A DNA stretch of 64,000 nt from Burkholderia pyrrocinia (GCF_018417535.1 NZ_CP070979.1:806001-870000), one strand, 5' to 3'. Positions 45,101 through 54,478 are shown, counted from the first letter of the stretch. Notes: a model not told the origin generated them from the letters alone. Numbers and translations are program-made.

Positions 45101-48100
45101 CGGAGCCCAGCGCGACGCTGTTCGCGTTCGACGCCACGGCGTTCTGGCCGATCGCCACCGCGCCGCTGGCGCTCGCGTTCGAGCCGTCGCCAACCGCTAC
45201 CGCGCTTGCCCCTGCCGCCGTCGCGTTCGTGCCCGCCGCCAGCGCGTTGATCCCGGTTGCGCCATCGTTGTTGTAGTTGCCTTGCTGCGTTCCGTTGTCG
45301 TTCACGCTGTAGTAATGCGTCTTCGCCGCCACGATCGCGGTCGAGGTTGACGTCGACAGCGATGCAATCGAGCTGGTCGCGGTCGAGAGACCGGTCGACG
45401 TGGAGGTCGACAACGAGGTCACCGTGCTGTTGGTGGTGCTCAAGCCAGTCGACAACGAACCGATACCGGTCGAGGTCGAGGTCGACAGCGACGTGATCGA
45501 GCTATTAGCCGTCGACAGGCCCGTCGACGTGGACGTCGACAACGAGGTCACCGTGCTGTTGGTGGTGCTCAGGCCGGTCGACAGCGAGCCGATACCGGTC
45601 GAGGTCGACGTGGACAGCGACGTGATCGTGCTATTGGCTGTCGACAGGCCCGTCGAAGTCGACGTCGACAACGAGGCCACCGTACTGTCCGTCGTGCTCA
45701 GGCCCGTCGACAACGAACCGATACCGGTCGAGGTCGACGTCGACAGTGACGTGATCGAGCTATTAGCTGTCGACAGGCCCGTCGACGTGGACGTCGACAG
45801 ACTGTTGATCGCCGTGTTCGTCGCGAACAGTTGCGAACCGTTGATCGCGTCCGTGCTCGTCGCCGTCACCTGGCCTGCCGCCACGTTCGTGACCTGACGT
45901 TCGGCGCCCGGCGTGCCCACGCTCACCACGCTGCTCGGCGTCGTGCCCGCGTAGCTGTACGTCACCCCGCCGATCGTGCCCGTCGCCGTCGGGTTCGGCG
46001 CCACCGTCACCGAACCGGATCCCAGCGCGACGCTGTTCGCGTTCGACGCCACGGCGTTCTGGCCGATCGCCACCGCGCCGCTGGCGCTCGCGTTCGAGCC
46101 GTCGCCGACCGCTACCGCGCTTGCCCCTGCCGCCGTCGCGTTCGTGCCCGCCGCCAGCGCGTTGATCCCGGTTGCGCCATCGTTGTTGTAGTTGCCTTGC
46201 TGCGTTCCGTTGTCGTTCACGCTGTAGTAATGCGTCTTCGCCGCCACGATCGCGGTCGAGGTTGAAGTCGACAGCGACGCTACCGAGCTGTTCGTCGTGC
46301 TCAGGCCGGTCGACAGCGAGCCGATGCCGGTCGAGGTCGACGTCGACAGGGACGTGATCGCGCTATTGGCCGTCGACAGGCCCGTCGACGTGGACGTTGA
46401 CAACGAGGCCACCGTACTGTCCGTCGTGCTCAAGCCAGTCGACAGCGAGCCGATGCCGGTCGAGGTCGATGTGGACAGTGACGTGATCGAGCTATTGGCC
46501 GTCGACAGACCCGTCGACGTAGACGTCGACAACGATGTCACCGTGCTGTTGGTGGTGCTCAGGCCGGTCGACAGCGAGCCGATACCGGTCGAGGTCGACG
46601 TCGACAACGACGTGATCGTGCTATTGGCCGTCGACAGACCCGTCGACGTAGACGTCGACAACGAGGTCACCGTGCTGTCCGTCGTGCTCAGGCCCGTCGA
46701 CAACGAACCGATGCCGGTCGAGGTCGATGTGGACAGTGACGTGATCGAGCTATTAGCCGTCGACAGACCCGTCGACGTGGACGTCGACAGACTGTTGATC
46801 GCCGTGTTCGTCGCGAACAGCTGCGAACCGTTGATCGCGTCCGTGCTCGTCGCCGTCACCTGGCCTGCCGCCACGTTCGTGACCTGACGTTCGGCACCCG
46901 GCGCGCCCACGCTCACCACGCTGCTCGGCGTCGTGCCCGCGTAGTTGTACGTCGCCCCGCCGATCGTGCCCGTCGCCGTCGGGTTCGGCGCCGCCGTCAC
47001 CGAACCGGAGCCCAGCGCGACGCTGTTCGCGTTCGACGCCACGGCGTTCTGGCCGATCGCCACCGCGCCGCTGGCGCTCGCGTTCGTGCCGTCGCCAACC
47101 GCTACCGCGCTTGCGCCTGCCGCCGTCGCGTTCGTGCCCGCCGCCAGCGCGTTGATCCCGGTTGCGCCATCGTTGTTGTAGTTGCCTTGCTGCGTCCCGT
47201 TGTCGTTCACGCTGTAGTAATGCGTCTTCGCCGCCACGATCGCGGTCGAGGTCGACGTCGACAGCGATGCAATCGAGCTGGTCGCGGTCGAGAGACCGGT
47301 CGACGTGGAGGTCGACAACGAGGTCACCGTGCTGTTGGTGGTGCTCAAGCCAGTCGACAACGAACCGATACCGGTCGAGGTCGAGGTCGACAGCGACGTG
47401 ATCGCGCTATTGGCTGTCGACAGACCCGTCGACGTAGACGTCGACAACGACGTGATCGTGCTATTAGCCGTCGACAGACCCGTCGACGTAGACGTCGACA
47501 ACGACGTGATCGTGCTATTAGCCGTCGACAGACCCGTCGAAGTCGACGTCGACAACGAGGCCACCGTGCTATCCGTCGTGCTCAGGCCAGTCGACAGTGA
47601 CGCCACCGTGCTATTCGTCGTGGACAGTCCGGTCGAGGTCGACGTCGACAGCGATGCAATCGAACTGGTCGCGGTCGAGAGACCGGTCGACGTAGACGTC
47701 GACAGACTGTTGATTGCCGTGTTCGTTGCGAACAGTTGCGAACCGTTGATCGCGTCCGTGCTCGTCGCCGTCACCTGACCTGCCGCCACGTTCGTGACTT
47801 GGCGTTCGGCGCCTGGCGCGCCCACGCTCACCACGCTGCTCGGCGTCGTGCCCGCGTAGTTGTACGTCACCCCGCCAATCGTCCCCGTCGCCGTCGGGTT
47901 CGGCGCCGCCGTCACCGAACCGGAGCCCAGCGCCACATCGCCGGCATTGTTCGCCACGGCGTTCGGGCCGATCGCCACGCTGTTCGTCCCCAGTGCCTGG
48001 CTATCCGGTGCAGTGGAATTCGCGTGGAAGTACTTGATGCCCTGACTGTTGATATTGTCGATCGCCGCGCCGACATTGTTGACCGTGCTCGTCGTGCCGT

Positions 48101-51100
48101 TCGCGTTGTAAGTCGTGTATGCCGGCGCGCTGATCGTCCCGGTCGCCGGGTTATAGGTCGCCCCGCCACCCAACGCCGCAGCTGTGCTGCTGCCCTGATT
48201 GCCCGTGACGGTCGACAGCGACGTCACGGTGCTGTTGGTAGCGCTCAAGCCAGTCGACAGCGAACCGATACCGGTCGAGGTCGATGTCGACAGCGACATG
48301 ATCGAGCTATTGGCCGTCGACAGGCCCGTCGACAGCGAACCGATGCCCGTCGAGGTCGACGTCGACAGTGACGTGATCGCGCTATTGGCTGTCGACAGAC
48401 CCGTTGACGTAGACGTCGACAACGAGGTCACCGTGCTGTTGGTGGTGCTCAAGCCAGTCGACAGCGAGCCGATGCCGGTCGAGGTCGACGTCGACAGCGA
48501 CGTGATCGAGCTATTGGCCGTCGACAGACCCGTCGACGTAGACGTCGACAACGAGGTCACCGTGCTGTTGGTGGTGCTCAAGCCAGTCGACAGCGAGCCG
48601 ATGCCGGTCGAGGTCGACGTCGACAGCGACGTAATCGCGCTATTGGCTGTCGACAGACCCGTCGATGTAGACGTCGACAACGAGGCCACCGTGCTGTTGG
48701 TGGTGCTCAAGCCAGTCGACAGCGAGCCGATACCGGTCGAGGTCGACGTCGACAGCGACGTGATCGCGCTATTGGCTGTCGACAGACCCGTCGACGTAGA
48801 CGTCGACAACGAGGTCACCGTGCTGTTGGTGGTGCTCAGACCCGTCGACGTGGACGTCGACAGACTGTTGATCGCCGTGTTCGTCGCGAACAGCTGCGAA
48901 CCGTTGATCGCGTCCGTGCTCGTCGCCGTCACCTGGCCTGCCGCCACGTTCGTGACCTGACGTTCGGCGCCCGGCGCACCCACGCTCACCACGCTGCTCG
49001 GCGTCGTGCCCGCGTAGTTGTACGTCATCCCGCCAATCGTCCCCGTCGCCGTCGGGTTCGGCGCCGCCGTCACCGAACCGGAGCCCAGCGCCACATCGCC
49101 GGCATTGTTCGCCACGGCGTTCGGGCCGATCGCCACGCTGTTCGTCCCCAGTGCCTGGCTATCCGGTGCAGTGGAATTCGCGTGGAAGTACTTGATGCCC
49201 TGACTGTTGATATTGTCGATCGCCGCGCCGACATTGTTGACCGTGCTCGTCGTGCCGTTCGCGTTGTAAGTCGTGTATGCCGGCGCGCTGATCGTCCCGG
49301 TCGCCGGGTTATAGGTCGCCCCGCCACCCAACGCCGCAGCTGTGCTGCTGCCCTGATTGCCCGTGACGGTCGACAGCGACGTCACGGTGCTGTTGGTAGC
49401 GCTCAAGCCAGTCGACAGCGAACCGATGCCGGTCGACGTCGACGTCGACAGTGAAATGATCGAGCTATTGGCCGTCGACAGACCCGTCGACGTAGACGTA
49501 GACAACGAGGCCACCGTGCTGTTCGTCGTGCTCAGACCGGTCGACAGCGAGCCGATACCGGTGGAAGTCGACGTCGACAGCGACGTGATCGTGCTATTGG
49601 CCGTCGACAGACCCGTCGACGTGGACGTCGACAACGAGGCCACCGTACTGTCCGTCGTGCTCAGGCCCGTCGACAACGAACCGATTCCGGTCGAGGCCGA
49701 CGTCGACAGCGATGCAATCGAGCTGGTCGCGGTCGAGAGACCGGTGGACGTGGACGTCGACAACGAAGTCACCGTGCTATTGGTGGTGCTCAAGCCAGTC
49801 GACAGCGAGCCGATACCGGTCGAGGCCGACGTCGACAGCGATGCAATCGAGCTGGTCGCGGTCGAGAGACCGGTGGACGTGGACGTCGACAACGAAGTCA
49901 CCGTGCTATTGGTGGTGCTCAAGCCAGTCGACAGCGAGCCGATACCGGTCGAAGTCGACGTGGACAACGACGTGATCGAGCTATTGGCCATCGACAGACC
50001 CGTCGACGTAGACGTCGACAACGAGGCCACCGTGCTATCCGTCGTGCTCAGGCCGGTCGACAACGAACCGATACCCGTCGAGGTCGACGTGGACAGCGAA
50101 GTGATCGAGCTATTGGCCGTCGACAGGCCCGTCGACGTAGACGTCGACAGACTGTTGATCGCCGTGTTCGTTGCGAACAGTTGCGAACCGTTGATCGCGT
50201 CCGTGCTCGAAGCAGTGACCCTACCGGCAGCGACGTTAGTGATCTGCCGTTCGCTTCCCGGTTTACCGACACTCACCACACTGGTCGGATTCGTCCCCGC
50301 ATAGGTGTAAGTCACGCCGCCGATGGTGCCGGTCGAAGTCGGGTTTGCTGCGGCGGTCACGGAGCCGGCGCCCAACGCGACATCGCCCGCGCTGGCCCCG
50401 GCCGTGGCACCTGATCCGATCGCCGTCGCATTCAATGTTGTCGCGCTCGCCGCGACGCCAAATGCCGACGCGTTGTTGCCTGACGCAATCGCGCCGTTGC
50501 CGACTGCCGAGGCGGCAATACCGGACGCAAGCGCGCTGGCACCGAATGCACTGGAATTATTGGTCAGGGCCGTGGTGCCTTGGCCGATTGCGACCGCGTC
50601 GATACCTGCGGCGGTGGTACCCGACCCGATCGCGGTAGACTGAATTCCCGACGCAGTCGCCAGCGTACCGACCGCCAGCGCCTGTGCCTGGCTTGCGGTA
50701 GCTGCGTTACCGACGGCGACGCTGCTACCGCCTGCTGCATTTGCACGGTCACCCACTGCGACGCTGGAGGAACCAGCCGCAGTTGCATTCGTCCCTGCCG
50801 CCAGCGCATTGACACCCGTCGCACCGTCATTGTTGTAGTTGCCCTGCTGGGTGCCGTTATCGTTGACGCTGTAATAATGCGTCTTCGCCGCCACGATGGC
50901 AGTCGACGCCGAGGTAGACAGCGACGTCACGCTGCTGTTCGTCGACGACAGGCCCGTCGACAGCGAGCCGATGCCCGTCGAAGTCGACGTGGACAGTGAA
51001 GTGATCGAGCTATTGGCCGACGACAAGCCAGTGGATGTCGACGTCGACAGCGATGCAATCGAGCTGGTCGCGCTCGAGAGACCGGTCGACGTGGATGTCG

Positions 51101-53066
51101 ACAACGAGCTCACCGTGCTGTTGGTGGTGCTCAAGCCCGTCGAGGTCGACGTCGACAATGAAGTGATCGTGCTATTCGCAGTCGAGAGTCCCGTCGAGGT
51201 AGATGTCGACAACGACGTGATCGTGCTGTTCGTCGTGCTCAGCCCGGCATACAGTTGCGATCCGTTGATCGCATCCGTGCTCGTCGCCGTCACCCGACCT
51301 GCCGCCACGTTTGTGATCTGGCGTTCCGCCCCCGGCGCACCTACACTCACCACGCTCGTCGGCGTCGTACCGGCGAAGTTGTACGTCACTCCGCCGATCG
51401 TCGCGCTAGCCGTCGGATTCGGGGCGGCAGTTACAGAATTTGCCCCCAATGCGACATCATTTGCATTAAGCGCCGTCGCACCGGAACCAATTGCAACCCC
51501 TTTGGATGCCGAAGCACTCGCGGTATCCCCGAATGCCAACGAGCCAGGCCCCGCCGCGACCGACGTATTCCCGAGCGCCACCGAGCCTTGCCCCGTTGCC
51601 GTATTGCTATTGCCTTGCGCGACCGCGCCCTGGCCATTCGCCGTATTGTTTGCACCTACGGCCACTGCGCCCGTACCGATCGCGCTGTTGGGATCGCCAA
51701 TAGCGACCGCGCCATTGCCGCTCGCCGTCTGCTGGCTGCCGATCGCCACCGCGCCGGTGCCGCTCGTCACCTTCGACTTGTAGCCAATCGCGGTTGAACC
51801 CGTGCCGGCTACCGATGCAACCGAATTCGTGTCGCCGATCGCTACTGTCGATGCTGCCGCAGCCGTCGAGTTATTTCCGATTGCAGTGGCATTTGCACCG
51901 GACGCGGTTGTTGTCGTACCAATAGCTACGGCATTGTTCACCGCTGTTGCAGCGGCGGAGTCGCCCAGTGCGATCGACGAGGTTCCGGCCGCCTTCGATC
52001 CCGCACCGATGGAAAGGGCGCGAATCCCAGTCGCGGTAGCGCCGGATACAACAGCGGGAGTCGCCGCCCCGCCTTCGGCAACGAAATCTGCAGCCCCCAA
52101 GGCCACCGACGATGAGCCTGATGCAGTAGCGCCGCCGCCAATTGCCGTAGCGCCCACGGCGGCGGCATCCGCGCCCACCGACACGGTGCTGGTCGGATTT
52201 TGAACGACGCCGATCGCGGTGGCACCGATCGCGCTGGCGGTGGTATACGCTCCTAACGCTGTCGTCATTACCGTAGTAGCGCTGGACGCTTCCCCGATAG
52301 CCAACGCTCGCCAATCGTCTGCTCCCGCGCCGGTTCCAATAGCAATCGAACCAGCGTTTGAAGTCGGAGAAAGTGCTTGGGCGCCTTTGCCGATCGCTAT
52401 ATTGTTGAACTGGTTCGCGGTGGATGAAGTGCCAATGGCGACCGAATCCGCACCGGTGGCCGAATTGTTAAACCCTAACGCTACTGCTTGCGTAGCAGTA
52501 GCAGATGAATTCTGGCCGATCGCTGTTGTTGCACTGCCATTCGCCAGCGCCCCCCCTCCCACCGCGAGTGCCCCGCTGCCGTTCGCTGACGCCGCAACGC
52601 CGAGGGCGACTGCATTGATCCCGGACGCAATGGCATTGGAACCAACAGCTGTCGCACTTGCCTGGTTGGCTAATGCCCCCGAGCCAAGCGCCGTAGCTGA
52701 AACACCCGAAGCGTTGGAGTTGGCCCCAATGGCGGTCGCATTTGTCTGAGTGGCCACTGCTCCAGTGCCAAGCGCCACAGAGTTGCCTCCGGAGGAGGTG
52801 GCTGCATTACCAATGGCAACCGAGAAATTCCCTGCCGCGGCGGCAGGCGTACTGAAGCCACCAATGGCAACGCTGCCAGATCCAGCAGTGATTGCGCCGC
52901 CCGCCGTATATTGCGCGTGGGCAATATTACCAATCCCTGCGAACACGATCAAAACTGCCGCGGCGACTGCCGATTTATTGGGTTTACCCCGTGCAGATGC
53001 GATTTCCGATGCAGCTACCCACGCCCCAAGCGCCTCATTCCAGATGGTCCGGTATGACTTATTCAT
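42111..53066 (-). CDS. giant trimeric autotransporter adhesin (YadA/BpaA type)
   Basis: About 3651 residues from ATG 53066. An extended signal peptide (ESPR: MNKSYRTIWNEALGAWVAASE, then a hydrophobic stretch ending NIAHA) precedes a head of left-handed parallel beta-roll repeats (pattern AVAIGxxAxA) up to residue about 600. A long stalk then alternates neck motifs (GSERQITNVAAGRVTxTSTDAIN), head-like blocks and hundreds of residues of S-T-S-T-S-T-G-L-S-T repeats. The C-terminal about 75 residues are a YadA anchor (DVTRKAYAGIAAATALTMI, ending VGMGYQW). Such trimers bind host or abiotic surfaces. Repeats make copy number unstable; assembly error is possible, but the frame is fully open. Confidence 0.96.
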   Translation of the reverse strand: MNKSYRTIWNEALGAWVAASEIASARGKPNKSAVAAAVLIVFAGIGNIAHAQYTAGGAITAGSGSVAIGGFSTPAAAAGNFSVAIGNAATSSGGNSVALGTGAVATQTNATAIGANSNASGVSATALGSGALANQASATAVGSNAIASGINAVALGVAASANGSGALAVGGGALANGSATTAIGQNSSATATQAVALGFNNSATGADSVAIGTSSTANQFNNIAIGKGAQALSPTSNAGSIAIGTGAGADDWRALAIGEASSATTVMTTALGAYTTASAIGATAIGVVQNPTSTVSVGADAAAVGATAIGGGATASGSSSVALGAADFVAEGGAATPAVVSGATATGIRALSIGAGSKAAGTSSIALGDSAAATAVNNAVAIGTTTTASGANATAIGNNSTAAAASTVAIGDTNSVASVAGTGSTAIGYKSKVTSGTGAVAIGSQQTASGNGAVAIGDPNSAIGTGAVAVGANNTANGQGAVAQGNSNTATGQGSVALGNTSVAAGPGSLAFGDTASASASKGVAIGSGATALNANDVALGANSVTAAPNPTASATIGGVTYNFAGTTPTSVVSVGAPGAERQITNVAAGRVTATSTDAINGSQLYAGLSTTNSTITSLSTSTSTGLSTANSTITSLSTSTSTGLSTTNSTVSSLSTSTSTGLSSATSSIASLSTSTSTGLSSANSSITSLSTSTSTGIGSLSTGLSSTNSSVTSLSTSASTAIVAAKTHYYSVNDNGTQQGNYNNDGATGVNALAAGTNATAAGSSSVAVGDRANAAGGSSVAVGNAATASQAQALAVGTLATASGIQSTAIGSGTTAAGIDAVAIGQGTTALTNNSSAFGASALASGIAASAVGNGAIASGNNASAFGVAASATTLNATAIGSGATAGASAGDVALGAGSVTAAANPTSTGTIGGVTYTYAGTNPTSVVSVGKPGSERQITNVAAGRVTASSTDAINGSQLFATNTAINSLSTSTSTGLSTANSSITSLSTSTSTGIGSLSTGLSTTDSTVASLSTSTSTGLSMANSSITSLSTSTSTGIGSLSTGLSTTNSTVTSLSTSTSTGLSTATSSIASLSTSASTGIGSLSTGLSTTNSTVTSLSTSTSTGLSTATSSIASLSTSASTGIGSLSTGLSTTDSTVASLSTSTSTGLSTANSTITSLSTSTSTGIGSLSTGLSTTNSTVASLSTSTSTGLSTANSSIISLSTSTSTGIGSLSTGLSATNSTVTSLSTVTGNQGSSTAAALGGGATYNPATGTISAPAYTTYNANGTTSTVNNVGAAIDNINSQGIKYFHANSTAPDSQALGTNSVAIGPNAVANNAGDVALGSGSVTAAPNPTATGTIGGMTYNYAGTTPSSVVSVGAPGAERQVTNVAAGQVTATSTDAINGSQLFATNTAINSLSTSTSTGLSTTNSTVTSLSTSTSTGLSTANSAITSLSTSTSTGIGSLSTGLSTTNSTVASLSTSTSTGLSTANSAITSLSTSTSTGIGSLSTGLSTTNSTVTSLSTSTSTGLSTANSSITSLSTSTSTGIGSLSTGLSTTNSTVTSLSTSTSTGLSTANSAITSLSTSTSTGIGSLSTGLSTANSSIMSLSTSTSTGIGSLSTGLSATNSTVTSLSTVTGNQGSSTAAALGGGATYNPATGTISAPAYTTYNANGTTSTVNNVGAAIDNINSQGIKYFHANSTAPDSQALGTNSVAIGPNAVANNAGDVALGSGSVTAAPNPTATGTIGGVTYNYAGTTPSSVVSVGAPGAERQVTNVAAGQVTATSTDAINGSQLFATNTAINSLSTSTSTGLSTATSSIASLSTSTSTGLSTTNSTVASLSTGLSTTDSTVASLSTSTSTGLSTANSTITSLSTSTSTGLSTANSTITSLSTSTSTGLSTANSAITSLSTSTSTGIGSLSTGLSTTNSTVTSLSTSTSTGLSTATSSIASLSTSTSTAIVAAKTHYYSVNDNGTQQGNYNNDGATGINALAAGTNATAAGASAVAVGDGTNASASGAVAIGQNAVASNANSVALGSGSVTAAPNPTATGTIGGATYNYAGTTPSSVVSVGAPGAERQVTNVAAGQVTATSTDAINGSQLFATNTAINSLSTSTSTGLSTANSSITSLSTSTSTGIGSLSTGLSTTDSTVTSLSTSTSTGLSTANSTITSLSTSTSTGIGSLSTGLSTTNSTVTSLSTSTSTGLSTANSSITSLSTSTSTGIGSLSTGLSTTDSTVASLSTSTSTGLSTANSAITSLSTSTSTGIGSLSTGLSTTNSSVASLSTSTSTAIVAAKTHYYSVNDNGTQQGNYNNDGATGINALAAGTNATAAGASAVAVGDGSNASASGAVAIGQNAVASNANSVALGSGSVTVAPNPTATGTIGGVTYSYAGTTPSSVVSVGTPGAERQVTNVAAGQVTATSTDAINGSQLFATNTAINSLSTSTSTGLSTANSSITSLSTSTSTGIGSLSTGLSTTDSTVASLSTSTSTGLSTANSTITSLSTSTSTGIGSLSTGLSTTNSTVTSLSTSTSTGLSTANSSITSLSTSTSTGIGSLSTGLSTTNSTVTSLSTSTSTGLSTATSSIASLSTSTSTAIVAAKTHYYSVNDNGTQQGNYNNDGATGINALAAGTNATAAGASAVAVGDGSNASASGAVAIGQNAVASNANSVALGSGSVTAAPNPTATGTIGGATYNYAGTTPSSVVSVGAPGAERQVTNVAAGQVTATSTDAINGSQLFATNTAINSLSTSTSTGLSTANSSITSLSTSTSTGIGSLSTGLSTTNSSVASLSTSTSTAVNAAKTHYYSVNDNGTQQRNYNNNGATGINALAAGTNATAAGASAVAVGDGANANSGGAVAIGQNAMATGGQAVSIGVGNTASGDGAVAIGDPNVAIGTGALAMGANNTSNGQGAVALGNANSAIGQGSVALGNTSTASGVGSLAFGSSAVATNANDVALGSGSVTAAPNPTATSTIGGVTYNYAGTTPTSVVSVGAPGAERQITNVAAGQMTATSTDAINGSQLFATNTAINSLSTSASTGLSTATSSIASLSTSTSTGIGSLSTSLSTTASTVTSLSTSTSTGLSTTNSAITSLSTSTSTGIGSLSTGLSTTNSTVTSLSTTTSTGLSTATSSITSLSTSTSTAIAGAKAHYYSVNDNGTQQGNYNNDGATGINALAAGTNATAAGASAVAVGDGSSASASGAVAIGQNAVASNANSVALGSGSVTTAPNPTATGTIGGATYNYAGTTPTSVVSVGAPGAERQVTNVAAGRVTATSTDAVNGSQLYATDQAVDNLGNTVNNIVNGGGIKYFHANSTLPDSQALGTNAVAIGPNAVANNAGDVALGFGAVTAAASPTAGATIGGVSYTFAGATPVSVVSVGAPGAERQITNVAAGRVTATSTDAINGSQLYTTIQAINSLSTSTMSNVASLSTSQGSNTTLITALSTSISRLSTTTVGGNTDYVSVNDGGSKQGNSNNNGATGANAVAIGTNAVASQANAVALGNGASANGDGGTVIGAKALVSGSNATAIGQGAIAMAPNAVALGANSMATEANTVSVGAQGSERRITNVAAGVNPTDAVNVSQLGALQSNVSDVTRKAYAGIAAATALTMIPEVDAGKTLSIGIGGGSYQGYSAVAVGFTARVTENLKLKGGVSGSSTGYTYGVGMGYQW
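43100..51300 (-). repeat. macro-repeat array in adhesin stalk
   Basis: The neck motif (DNA word at 44038, 44892, 45808, 46798, 47713, 48871 and 50159, plus variants near 42900, 43265 and 51250) recurs every about 0.85-1.3 kb, separated by Ser/Thr-rich 45-54 bp repeats. Blocks 47830-48280 and 48988-49438 are almost identical with an offset of 1158 bp. Within-gene recombination could lengthen or shorten the stalk. Confidence 0.9.
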
Positions 53067-53196
53067 TTCTATCACCTCATCGGCTCATGCATCGTCTCGC
53101 GACACGGGAATAAATTCCTCGCATTGGCCTTTTAATTTTCTCTACGGACTGCTTATCAAGCTATCCATAACTCGCAATTCATCAGGAATCGGTCGA

Positions 53197-53643
53197 CTAC
53201 AGGAACGTGCCTGCCACGCTTCTATCGCCCATGTCGCCAGTCTCTTCTGGAGCGCGCTTTTCCAGGTTCCGTTGCGCTTCCATCCAGTAGCGAATCGACT
53301 GGCCATGAGCTTGTCCAGCAAGCCTTATTTCATTCAGGAATGCGTCGGAATCGTCGAGACAACTCACCTCGAGCTCGCCGCTCGGGCCGATTAGCCCGTC
53401 GGAACCAAATAACCCCGCCCTGATGCCGTCTCCATAAGCGCTTCGCGCCTGCGCCCTGATATCGAATTTCACGTGCCGAGCGATCAATCCGAAAACGATC
53501 GCTTCAAGCGATCCGACATAAGCGTCAATATCGTCCACGCACTGAAAGGAAGTGGCTCCCAACAGGGAGGCAACCATTTTACTGGTCGCCACGAACATGT
53601 TTTTCTTGCTCCGCCGAATCCGATTAGTTTTTATGTTAATCAT
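53197..53643 (-). CDS. unknown protein upstream of the giant adhesin
   Basis: 148 residues from ATG 53643, preceded by GGGGTGGG as a ribosome site. The N-terminus is basic (KTNRIRRSKKNMF) and the rest is soluble, with AYVGSLEAIVFGLIARHVKFDIRAQARSAYG. No recognised family. Codon use is less GC-rich than in its neighbours, consistent with acquired DNA. It lies 130 bp upstream of the adhesin on the same strand, so it might act in expression or export of the adhesin, but that is context only. Confidence 0.55.
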   Translation of the reverse strand: MINIKTNRIRRSKKNMFVATSKMVASLLGATSFQCVDDIDAYVGSLEAIVFGLIARHVKFDIRAQARSAYGDGIRAGLFGSDGLIGPSGELEVSCLDDSDAFLNEIRLAGQAHGQSIRYWMEAQRNLEKRAPEETGDMGDRSVAGTFL

Positions 53644-54280
53644 ATCCCACCCCAATCACTCGCCACACACCGATTTCGAAATCATGATCACCTCAAACCG
53701 GCAACACACCCCAAACCCAATTCGATAAAACCCAAAAATCATCATTCATAAAAACAATAACTTTATTTATCGAACTTCATTAGTTTCATTTTCCTTTCAC
53801 TTTAATCCGACAAAACAACGACGATGCCCCATCCGGACGAAAAGCTTCTGGAACCGGGCCGCACTATTAAACGCAGATTGAGTAATTTTTACCCTCAACA
53901 ACTTACCTCCGCCCTTCCGATATAGAAATATTTACCGATTTTTTGTCAAGCCCTGTCTGTCGGCTGTGCCTATCGGCTGTTTATTACCCAAAATACAGGG
54001 CCAGAATAAAAGGGATCCGTTGTATCAAATTTGTGAAAACCGCTAGAAGCATCCCACTAAGCCTTGCCACACAAAGGGATGGCTCGAGGGGAAATCCACG
54101 GACAAAAGGGATCCCTTTTGTCCAGTACAATTGGCAAAAAAAGCGACCAATTGACTCTTCTTGACAGTCCAACGCGACGTTAGAAACCAAGCCGCAATTC
54201 CGAACTCTTTAACCCACTTCCACCCTGCAACTAACCTTGATATGATTTACCCTGATTTATAATATTTATTAGCCAAACAC
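53644..54280. other. AT-rich intergenic region upstream of adhesin locus
   Basis: About 640 bp, clearly AT-richer than the rest of the window (runs such as AACAATAACTTTATTTATCG near 53754). It holds the promoters for the adhesin side, candidate H-NS nucleation sites, three AAAGGGAT words and a 24-bp palindrome. I see no convincing gene here. Confidence 0.6.
54100..54123. repeat. 24-bp perfect palindrome in AT-rich region
   Basis: GGACAAAAGGGA immediately followed by its exact reverse complement, with a central GGATCC. The half-site core AAAAGGGATCC recurs at 54008-54018 and a partial copy AAAGGGAT at 54073-54080. It may be a recombinase or regulator site; the serine recombinase gene starts 420 bp downstream. 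Confidence 0.8.
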
Positions 54281-54478
54281 CTACCCCCTCCAGACTCTTG
54301 CAAAAAACCTGAGCGCTTCAAGCACGACATCAGGCGAGTCGCAAGCACGGCAGGATCCAGGGATGATGAGCCGCAACGGCTGTCCGCCGATCGGATGGCC
54401 AGACCACGCTAATGAAGAATGGAAATTGAGCATATTGAATGTGATGGAGACGCTGCCCTCACCGGGCACGTCGACCAT
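54281..54478 (-). CDS. possible 65-residue protein divergent from recombinase
   Basis: ATG 54478 with GAGGA about 9 nt upstream. The protein (MVDVPGEGSVSITFNMLNF...) has a Cys pair in GSCRACDSPD and reads like a small soluble protein, but I recognise no family. It might be a remnant of a larger gene. Confidence 0.35.
   Translation of the reverse strand: MVDVPGEGSVSITFNMLNFHSSLAWSGHPIGGQPLRLIIPGSCRACDSPDVVLEALRFFARVWRG

Noticed and set aside
43693..50304. Long plus-strand open frames of 160-315 codons antisense to the adhesin, composed of VEVDVDSDVIELLAVDRPV repeats
   Set aside because: They are the reverse-complement reading of the Ser/Thr-rich stalk repeats. They lack ribosome sites, have no independent protein features and repeat with the adhesin modules, so they are shadows.
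43000..51400. CRISPR-like regular repeats
   Set aside because: The repeats are coding modules of the adhesin with variable spacing and no unique spacers; there are no cas genes.
53984..54190. 68-codon minus-strand frame spanning the 24-bp palindrome
   Set aside because: No ribosome site and no family likeness; the symmetry of the palindrome produces open frames on both strands.
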